DNA from: Oreohelix idahoensis
Lineage: Eukaryota > Mollusca > Gastropoda > Stylommatophora > Oreohelicidae
Direction of reading: 5' to 3'
Length of the DNA: 64,000 nucleotides
Assembly: GCA_024509875.1 (NCBI GenBank)
Contig: JAMPIV010008531.1
Location: forward strand, 372,001-436,000
Part shown: in pieces, positions 57,161-64,000 of the stretch
How positions within the stretch are numbered: the first letter of the stretch is position 1
How the letters are laid out: each line of letters opens with the position of its first letter
Program-made: the position numbers and the translations under genes
The notes under the pieces: generated by a model
Seen by the model: only the letters and a program-made list of their open reading frames with translations
What the model was told of the DNA's origin: nothing
Database searches by the model: none

Positions 57161-57900
57161 TGACTTTTTATGACATTAGCTGAACAGATTAGAAATGTAA
57201 TGACAGTTAATTTCCAGCTCTGCTTTTCCATCACACTAATCTCTACACTGTCTCTGCCAAGGTGATGATGACTTTCTTTTAGTTTTTCCAGATCTCACCC
57301 ATCTTTCTCCACTCTTCCCCCTTAAATATTTGTCCAACTGTAGTCTTAGTCTCAGCATGTCACATTCCTTCTTTATGTCCACCTTGATGTTGGCTATATT
57401 CCCATGCAGGGACTGTCATTTATCTCCCCGCATATAGGCTATTTATATTGAAACTGACACAACATCAAACCATCACTGGCATATACAGAAGGCAGCATTT
57501 ACATAAAGATTCATATGTTTTGACATAATGCAGGTGTTCTTTCATCATTATTATAATTGTCATGTCTTTATTGATAGACAAAGAGGCATCTTTTGTTCTT
57601 GAACATTTTCTTCATTTGTCAAATGCTACCTTCTTTTTTTTTTTTTAAATAGATTTTACTCTGTTCTATTTTATATATCAGTTTTCCCCACTGATTATGA
57701 TTAATAATTTCCTATTCTGATGAAATGTTCATTGTATACATTTTTTACTGTTTCCTTGAGTGGTTACTTTTAACCTGATTATATCATGAATAGTCTGTGA
57801 AATATGACTTGCATACTGTTAAGATGTATCAATAAGATACAGTAGTGATACTAACTTGCCTAAACATTTTGTTAAGTTCATAAATTTTTCTGTGTTGCAG
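57161..57900. other. Non-coding stretch upstream of the TASOR-like exon
   Basis: No repeat terminus is identified. The last 30 bp (TTTTTCTGTGTTGCAG) form a good splice acceptor, so at least part of this is intron and an upstream non-coding exon should exist. Confidence 0.45.
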
Positions 57901-57976
57901 ACATGCAGGGTACAGTGATGAGGAGTAGTGTGGAAGAAATTGCATGTGTACATAGCGATTGAATTTTTACTGAATA

Positions 57977-58112
57977 ATGGAAGCACTGGACGCAAATGCA
58001 GATTCAGAAAATCAGTACAACAAACATGACACAGGAACTGTCAAAAGAAAGCCAGTGCCCAGCACAAATGGACCACAGTTCACCATACCTAGATTAAAGA
58101 AAATTAAAAGAG
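57977..58112 (+). CDS. TASOR: TASOR/FAM208-like gene, first coding exon (exon 57901-58112)
   Basis: A splice acceptor TTTCTGTGTTGCAG ends at 57900; 76 bp of 5' untranslated exon lead to ATG at 57977. Forty-five codons plus one base follow, to the donor AAAGAG|GTAATA at 58112/58113. The peptide starts MEALDANADSENQY, an acidic disordered stretch, and ends in the motif FTIPRLKKIKR. In TASOR a similar F-x-IPR-basic motif precedes the pseudo-PARP domain. The split codon (G) joins exon 62863-63011 (AT) to give aspartate in an open frame. TASOR is the scaffold of the HUSH complex, which with MPP8 and periphilin recruits H3K9 methylation to retroelements. It is the only host-type coding sequence I can support here. 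The alternative is another protein with a short IPR motif; a protein search would decide. Confidence 0.66.
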
Positions 58113-58512
58113 GTAATATTAATGAGCAAACTTGCCTGCACATTTACCTTTATAACTTTTTAATAATACAGTAAGATGAACAACGACTAGATAGTAATTA
58201 GTAGAGCCTTCCCGAGTTAAAGGGGAAAAAAAAGCAGTGTCTTTGTCCTATAACTTTTTATCATGGTCATACTTCAGTCCTTATTTTCTTATTAACCTTT
58301 TTTATATGTCAGTCGGGAGCCATGCTGTTGTAAAGGTTACCGCACTGCGCTGGCGATTGGGTGATCCAGGTTCAAGCTCGGGCGAGACATTTGAAGAAGT
58401 GTCGTCGACCGGGACTTGGACTGGATTCATTCGAGCTCTGGCGAAGACATTCGTCGACCATGGACTGGAATCTTCTTCTTCTTCGATCCTTAACCACCGA
58501 CCGTCAAATCAG

Positions 58513-60698
58513 TCAGTGGCCATCACGCCTAGTGGCGTCTTGTAGGGCAACAACAAATTGATTCCACTTTGCACGGTCGGTGGCCATCCTTCGTACAGTG
58601 CCCCAACTCTGGTTCATTCTTTGCATCTCAGCCTCCACAGTCCTCCGCCAAGTTGTTTTTTTTGGTCGGCCTCTCTTTCGCTTTCCTTCAGGGGTCCAAA
58701 GCATAGCTGTTCTTGTGATGGCATCGGGGTCTCTTCTGAGGACATGACCAACCCAGCTCCAGCGTCTGCCAGCTATGATGGTGTGCATGTCCTCTTGCTT
58801 GCTACGAGTAAGCAGATCTTGGTTGGTGATGGTATTCGGCCAAAAGATGTGGTGAATTTTTCTTAGGCATGTTGTGTGAAAAGAGGACAATTTTGACATT
58901 TCCTTCTCTGTGACACTCCAGCATTCCGCACCATAGAGAAGCACAGAAAGCACGCAACTCTGGTATAATCTTAATTTTGTGCTTGTGCTGTATTGGGAGG
59001 TCTTCCAGATGTTATTTAGGCTAAAGAAGGCTGTTCTTGCCTTATTCATTCTGATGTTGATGTCTTTGCCTGCCCCACCGTCTGGTGTTACTATGCTTCC
59101 TAGGTATGTGAAGGTATCTGTCTGTACCAATTGCTGATTCCTTACTGATATGGGCTCAGGGTTGCTCACATTGAGCGTCATGACCTCAGACTTCTTTAAA
59201 TTGATGTTCAAGCCCACCTGCTGGCTAAATTTATTAAGTCTATCCGTTTTTTCCTGGATGTGTTGATGTGAATGTGCCAGCAGTGCAATGTCATCTGCAT
59301 ATTCCAGATCTTCCAATGTAGAAAATGTAGTCCATCTTATTCCTCTTGGACTGCCTTCTGTTGTCTGGCGCATCACCCAGTCTATGACTGTTAAAAAAAG
59401 AGTGGTTGATAAGGGGCATCCCTGTCGTACTCCTGTCTTCACCTCAAAGGTTAGGTTGCTCTGCCCAACACTACACGTAAAGTTGGCATAGAGGCTTTTT
59501 ATGATTGACACTATGCAGCTTGGAATTCCATAAGCCCTCAGTATTTTCCATAAACTGTCCCTATGTATGCTGTCAAAAGCCTTTTCAAAATCAACAAAAT
59601 TTATGTAAAGCTGTCTTTGCCATTCTGAGCACTGCTCTATAATGTTCCTGAGAGTGAATATATATGGTCTACACATCTTCTGTTCTTTCTAAATCCTGCT
59701 TGTTCTTTCCTCAGTTTGTAGTCTACTGCCTTTGAAATTCTCTGTATAATTATCCTGCCTAGTATTTTGCTGGGAACTGAGAGAAGAGTGATTCCTCTCC
59801 AATTATTGCAGTCTGCAAGATCTCCCTTTTTGGGCAATTTGACAATTATTCCTTTGTTCCACTCTGATGGTGTTGTCCCCGTTTTCCACACTTGTGCAAA
59901 TAGTGGTTCTAATAGTTCTGCTGCTAGCTCAGGGTCTGTCTTAAATAGCTCTGCATTTAAGTTATCATGGCCCGGAGCTTTACCGTTCTTTAACCCTTTG
60001 ATTGCTGTGATGATTTCTTCTTTTCGTGGAATGTCTGTATTTACATCTAGATCGTTTTCAGCCTCAGGAACATTCAATTGTGTCTCTGGTATTTCCTTGT
60101 TCAGAGTTTCTCTGAAGTGCTCTGCCCATCTTGTTTCCTGTCCCTCTGCTGTCTTGATGAGATTTCCTTGCTTATCTCTTACTAATGTAATATTGTTTGC
60201 ACCTTGTTTTCCACTGATGATTTTAGTTATTTTGTATACTGTGCTTTGTTCATTTCTCAGTGCTGCCACTTCTGCCTGTTTTGCAAGATCGTCTAGGAAA
60301 TTCCTTTTGTTGGCTCGGGTTTGGCGTTTAACTTCCCTGTCCAGTTGGCTGTACTGTTCGCTATATAGTTGCTTTAACCTGGGGGACTTCGCTTCTGTTT
60401 TCTTTCTTTTCATTTCCTTTCTCATCTTTATGGTGTTTAGTGTTTCTGGTGTTATCCAGTCTTGCTTCTTCCTTTCCTGGAATCCTAAGCATGATTTGCT
60501 ACTTTCCTTATATACTGTTGAAATGGTTTTGAAATTCTGGTCTATATCATCAGTCAATGTCTTTTCCTGGCTTTTGGCAAATTGATATCGTTTCTTAATG
60601 TCGGCCGCAAAAGCTTTTCTGGTAAGGGGGTCCTTCAATTTGCTGATGTCAAACCTTTTCTGTGTAGTTACAGTTGGTCCAGCCCTTCTTAGTTTCAC
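58513..60698 (-). pseudogene. Reverse transcriptase of LINE fam-2, one frameshift
   Basis: The first frame (60698 to 59637) covers the linker and N-terminal RT (NGKAPGHDNLNAELFK, GIIVKLPKKGDLADCNNWRGIT, LRKEQAGFRKNRRC). Two extra bases in a TA run near 59670 shift the frame. The next frame (59676 to 58513) continues with FTLRNIIEQCSEWQRQ, motif A FVDFEKAFDSIHR, the loop GVRQGCPLSTTLF, intact YADDIALL, FTYLGSIVTPDGG and the C-terminal RRWSWVGHVLRRDPDAI and EGKRKRGRPK. All catalytic residues are present. There is no RNase H domain, as in RTE elements. The single shift suggests recent inactivation. Confidence 0.88.
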
Positions 60699-60709
60699 TT
60701 TCAGTTTTG

Positions 60710-61546
60710 CTACCGTACTACTAAATGGTGATCACTTCCCACATCTGCACCTCTTCTTACCTTCACATCTTGTAATGCATGTCTCCATCTACCGTTAACC
60801 ATGATGTGGTCTATCTGGTTTCTGTCCCGACCATTTGGTGATTCCCATGTTAACTTGTGAATTTCCTTATGTGGGAAAAGTGTTCCTCCAATGACCAGGT
60901 TGTTAATGCTACAGAAACTTATTAGCTTATCCCCATTTTCGTTTGCTGTTCTGCTGCCGCATTTCCCCATTGTTCTTTCATTATATGTATTGTGTGTACC
61001 AACTTTCGCATTGAGGTCTCCCATTACTATAACAAGATCATATCTAGGTGTGTCTTCCATTTCTTTCTGCAGTTGTTGATAGAATTCATCCTTGACCTCC
61101 TCATCGCTATCATTCGTTGGTGCGTAGCATTGTATTATTGTAGTGTTGGTGAATCTCAATCTCAATCGTATCAGTCTGTTGTTGATGGGTTTCCATTCCA
61201 GTAATGTCCTTTCTATCCCTTTCTGTAGAATAATGGCTACGCCTTCACTGTGCTGTCCATCCTCTCTTCCAGAGTAAAGTACTGTTTCTCCTGTTGCTGT
61301 TTTAACTTTTCCTGCCCCTGTCCATCTGCTCTCACTTATCCCCAGGATGTGTAACCTATAGTTTCTCATTTCTGCCGTGACCTGTCTTAGTATACCTGTC
61401 TCGTACATTGTCCTGACATTCCAAAATCCTATTCTTGTATCCTGTTTTGCGGTCAGGACATCCATTTTCATGTCAGTGGCTTCCTTTCGGCTTTCACCAC
61501 TGACAGTCATACGAGCCACAGACTCCGAATGTCCATCCCGCAGCAA
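60710..61546 (-). pseudogene. Apurinic-type endonuclease of LINE fam-2
   Basis: About 278 residues contain the endonuclease/exonuclease/phosphatase signature in order: IGFWNVRTM, ILGISESRWTG, IIQCYAPTND, VIVMGDLNAKVG, RNQIDHIMV and VGSDHHLV. All metal- and phosphate-contacting residues (N, E, Y, D, N, D, H) are present. The frame ends at TAG 60710, a few bases after SDHHLV. RT starts in another frame, so a one-base change near 60710 separates two parts that are normally one polyprotein. The start is uncertain; the ATG of MTVSGES, about 11 residues in, is a more likely start than the upstream TTG. Confidence 0.88.
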
Positions 61547-61990
61547 AGTTTGTTCATTTGATGTTGTTTCCGTAACTTCATTATTTTTTTTACATAGACA
61601 GGGGTGTCAGCCCTATGCTAAAACCCCCAACCTGGAGGACCAGGGTACCAGCTTTTGTCTGACCCCTACCCACACAGACCAGTCCAGCTTGGTTGAACCT
61701 ACCAGGAGTAAAACTCCCACTGGCATAGCTCTGGGGATTGTCAGGGTACGCAAGCTGCCATACCGCTACAAGGTATAGGTACCATTGATGGCAGATGGAC
61801 TGGAATAACCAGCTCTAATGGGTACCCTCCGAAGACGGCGAGTATCTGCCTGAAAGGCGTGTGGACACGTGTCATTGTACAGGGAAAAAAGGGATACTCA
61901 CGTAAAAATCCGTCTCAGATTAGATATACTAACGAGATTCTCGCCTCGAGTAATAGCGGGCATACGTTAAAAAAAAAATATATGTCAGTC

Positions 61991-62862
61991 AATACCTTTC
62001 TGGCCCCCATGGAGTAGAGGTCCTCAGCCAAAAATGTGCCAAGTCTTCCTGTCCTGTTTAGTGTCTTCCATATTTGTATCACTTTCATGTCTAGAGATGT
62101 CTCTAGTTCTCTTCTCCTTGTGTACTTTTGGTCTCCCTCTGTTTCTCTTAAGCTAAAGATTGGCGAAGTGATTAGAGCACTTTCCTCTTGCGGTGAAGTT
62201 GCCTGGTTCCTAGTAGAGTCACACTGCAGCCTATCAAGCTGTAAATGGGTACCTCTCTACTTTTGAGTGAGGGAAGGCAAAAGTGAGCAAGGAAGGGAAC
62301 TGGTCACCCCACCTCATAAAAAAAGCTAGACCTAGTATGGTAAAGTCTCTAACACTTCACTTCCCTATGGTAGTACGTGCTATGAGACTATCTTTACCTT
62401 GTATTTCTCTAATCCTAGGAATTCCAGAACAGTTAGTGCCTTGTATCGCTGTCAACTGGTCTTAATGTATGTCTCATCCTACACCATCTCCTCAGCTATT
62501 GTTTCTAATGGTTGTCTAGTTCTTTCTAACAGTTCCAATATTAGTGATCTTGTCAATACTTCTGTTCTCTACAAGCACCCAATTATGAAATTCTGTATCT
62601 GTCTGGTTGTCATTCTCCATGTTTCAGAGCCATACAATAGGAATGATGTGACATTTGAGCTGAAGATTCTTATTTTTTATGTTCGACTTAATTCCTTATA
62701 ATTCCAAATGCAATTAAAGTAACCGTTTTACATGCATGTGAGCAATTCTGGTCAGTTTTATTTTGTTATGAAAGTCAACAAATTATAAGGGTAGCAGTAG
62801 TGGTTCAGTTTAACTTTCAAGTTTTCTGTGTTGTACAAAAATTTGGTGTACTCTTCTTGCAG
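61991..62862 (-). repeat. Diverged fam-3-like LINE pieces with a SINE-3 between them
   Basis: Bases 62020-62156 and 62379-62700 resemble the fam-3 3' region on the minus strand (TTCCTGTCCTG..., TTCCAGAACAGTTAGTGCC, TTCTCTACAAGCACCCA). They are interrupted by the SINE at 62157-62378. Decay is strong and no frame survives. Confidence 0.62.
62157..62378 (+). mobile_element. tRNA-like SINE (SINE-3), second copy
   Basis: GGCGAAGTGATTAGAGCAC (A-box-like) and GCCTGGTTCCTAGTAGAGTC (B-box-like) head the copy. The 3' part, CTAGACCTAGTATGGTAAAG then TCTCTAACACTTCAC, matches 48061-48265. Weak direct repeats (TGTTTCTCTTA, TGTATTTCTCTA) flank it. Confidence 0.66.
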
Positions 62863-63011
62863 ATCTCCTGACAGATCTTCCCTTAGATGCTCATGAGTGT
62901 CAGCTGGAGATACTGGCAGTGATACGCAAGAGTTTTCACTTCCCATTTTCAGCCTCGTGTTACGCATTTAACAGAGTACAGTCTGTACACAACCCTGAGC
63001 TGACTGCAAAA
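62863..63011 (+). CDS. TASOR: TASOR/FAM208-like gene, second coding exon (149 bp)
   Basis: The acceptor TACTCTTCTTGCAG ends at 62862, and the donor AAAA|GTAAGATAA at 63011/63012 is close to consensus. Two bases complete the split codon and exactly 49 codons follow without a stop (LLTDLPLDAHECQLEIL to VHNPELTAK), ending in phase 0. Key residues are EILAVIRKSF and FNRVQSVHNPEL. In TASOR the start of the pseudo-PARP domain has a helix of the form D/E-hydrophobic-N-IL-x-SSY and, the same distance on, a VHN-x-x-L motif before EK. Spacing agrees with a single one-residue gap. The next exon lies beyond the window or in the unread intron to its right. An antisense frame over the same bases lacks comparable support. 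Confidence 0.68.
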
Positions 63012-63084
63012 GTAAGATAATGTAACAGTATAAAACTCCTGTCACGGTATAAATAAATATAAATAACAGCGTATTCCTAAAATA

Positions 63085-63690
63085 CACTACAAGCCTTCCT
63101 GACTTGTGCCAACAGCTCAAGGTCTTTTCATGCCCTTCATATCTGTCTCCAATTCTCTTCTCCATGTGTTGTTTGGGTTCCCTCTACCTTTCTTACACTG
63201 GGGATTCCAGAACCAGAACTACCTGGTAATGCTATCAACAGATTTTCCTCATTGTGTTTCCTGTACATCTCCAACATTTTCTCATCTCTTGTCACCTGGT
63301 GCTTGTCTGGTTCTTGCCGTCAGTTCCACATTAGTCATCTTGTCATACCACTTCAGTCCTTCTATTCTATGCAAGCACCCAGTTATGAAAGTCTGTAGCT
63401 TTTTGGTTGTTGTTTTTATTTTCTCCATGTTTCAAAGCCACACAAGACTGACTTGATATTTGAGTTGAAAATTCTTATATTTGTGCTAGACTTGTCTGTA
63501 CCTCCAACTTTGTATTGCTGCCAAGATATGTGTACGATTCTACATCTTGTAGTGGCGTTTCTTCAAGTTCAACCTTGTTATCATTTCCTGCATTTATTCT
63601 CTTTATATTTGTCTTTTCCCTGTGTATTTTCAGACCCACTTGCTGTGACCTCTCATCGAATATTTTCATTCTATTTATATTTTGAATATT
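63085..63690 (-). pseudogene. LINE fam-3 3' fragment, decayed
   Basis: On the minus strand near 63475-63669 it encodes DERSQQVGLKIHREK and VESYTYLGS, the RT region after the catalytic box. To the left, sequence matches the fam-3 C-terminus and 3' end of 48323-48699 with shifts. It lies in the intron after the second TASOR-like exon. Confidence 0.75.
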
Positions 63691-64000
63691 TAGTTACTGC
63701 TTCATTAATGTAGTTTATCTGAAGTTTTATTTGTTTGTTTTTGTCACGCTTGTCCATTATTATAGTTTTTTTTTCTCCTGGATTTTAATTTTGCTATGTC
63801 ATTCAGTATGCTGAATAGATGGAGATGTGCCATGGTTACACTTTCTATAAAGTGTTATTCTCTGTAATAACACTGGACAACAGCCAAAATGTATCCGAGA
63901 CAAAAGTAGCTTTTTTAAACTAATTTGGACATGCTGATCACGAATATGAACTTATAAATCGTGAATTAGCTCTAGTTTTCAAGGATCGGGGGGTCAGTAA
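63691..64000. other. Unassigned AT-rich end of the window
   Basis: No exon, frame or repeat terminus is seen. Confidence 0.4.

Larger units (their letters stand above)
58472..61794 (-). mobile_element. Full-length LINE fam-2 (RTE-like), 3.3 kb, 12-bp target-site duplication
   Basis: ATGGACTGGAAT lies at 58460-58471 and 61795-61806. The element runs on the minus strand: a 5' untranslated region of about 250 bp, an apurinic-type endonuclease, RT, a short 3' region and an AGA tail. Length and architecture fit RTE-type LINEs. Only two frame changes separate it from an intact copy. All other fam-2 pieces in the window are 5'-truncated relatives. It lies antisense in the intron of the TASOR-like gene. 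Confidence 0.9.
58315..61978 (+). mobile_element. SINE-1 copy split by a full-length LINE
   Basis: SINE sequence occupies 58315-58471 and 61807-61978 (poly(A) end). The direct repeat TATATGTCAGTC lies at 58303-58314 and 61979-61990. The tRNA-like head GGGAGCCATGCTG and B-box GGTTCAAGCTC match the copy at 21822. LINE 58472-61794 inserted later in its middle. Confidence 0.85.
58113..62862 (+). other. Intron of the TASOR-like gene (4750 bp), filled with repeats
   Basis: It starts GTAATATTAATG and ends CTCTTCTTGCAG. It contains a SINE-1 split by a full-length antisense fam-2 LINE, a SINE-3 and diverged fam-3 LINE pieces. Phase is 1 on both sides. Confidence 0.62.

Noticed and set aside
62758..62967. 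Minus-strand frame of 69 residues over the second TASOR-like exon
   Set aside because: Its only support is being open. The plus-strand reading has acceptor, donor, matching phase and homology, so this is its antisense shadow.
1..64000. CRISPR arrays, operons, riboswitches, bacterial promoters
   Set aside because: The window is eukaryotic in every respect; no regular spaced repeats or polycistronic arrangement were seen.

Overview
The window reads as a repeat-dense piece of an animal nuclear genome. It is AT-rich, has no operons, and almost every long reading frame is a decayed transposon protein. The mix (Ty3/gypsy elements with a Gmr1-like domain order, several RTE-like and RNase H-bearing LINE families, a LINE with a restriction-like endonuclease, hAT elements and MITEs, tRNA-derived SINEs) suggests an invertebrate metazoan. 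The sequence alone does not fix the phylum. LINE family numbers used below (fam-1 to fam-4) are my own labels.

Layout. 1-1073: a minus-strand LINE reverse transcriptase (RT) tail running off the left edge. 2243-4849: an RT-RNase H LINE with three in-frame stops. 4850-10410: LTR element A (minus), with two near-identical LTRs and one intact 797-residue gag/protease frame. 11564-20396: LTR element B (plus), the most complete copy (gag, zinc knuckle, protease, integrase ends, RT, RNase H), but broken by stops and shifts. 20721-24671: LINE fam-1 and fam-4 fragments, a SINE, a LINE insert with an inverted 5' end, and a perfect 42-bp inverted repeat. 24797-34024: LTR element C, a gag-protease element with no visible RT or integrase, its 3' LTR broken by nested LINE copies. 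34025-36055: a LINE with a restriction-like endonuclease. 36056-39265: a LINE broken by a hAT MITE, a fam-2 LINE and a hAT element, each with its own target-site duplication. 40108-40899: three fold-back elements. 42842-51730: hAT MITEs with layered LINE and SINE insertions, and a 2-kb fam-1 LINE. 52040-57160: duplicated LINE-derived segments and a candidate solo LTR.

The one region I read as a host gene is at the right end, plus strand. An exon at 57901-58112 carries a start codon, and an exon at 62863-63011 follows in matching phase. Together they encode 95 residues resembling the N-terminus of TASOR/FAM208, the scaffold of the HUSH complex that silences retroelements. The intron between them holds a complete 3.3-kb RTE-like LINE in antisense, itself inside a SINE; both insertions keep target-site duplications. 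The rest of the gene lies beyond the right edge.

How the parts fit. Elements A and B have LTR pairs that look about 99% identical, yet neither could encode a working integrase, so they were probably copied by proteins from other elements. Target-site duplications let the insertion order be read in several nests. Fam-1, fam-2 and fam-3 LINEs end in different short tandem tails (AAGT, AGA, ATGA), as RTE-type elements do.
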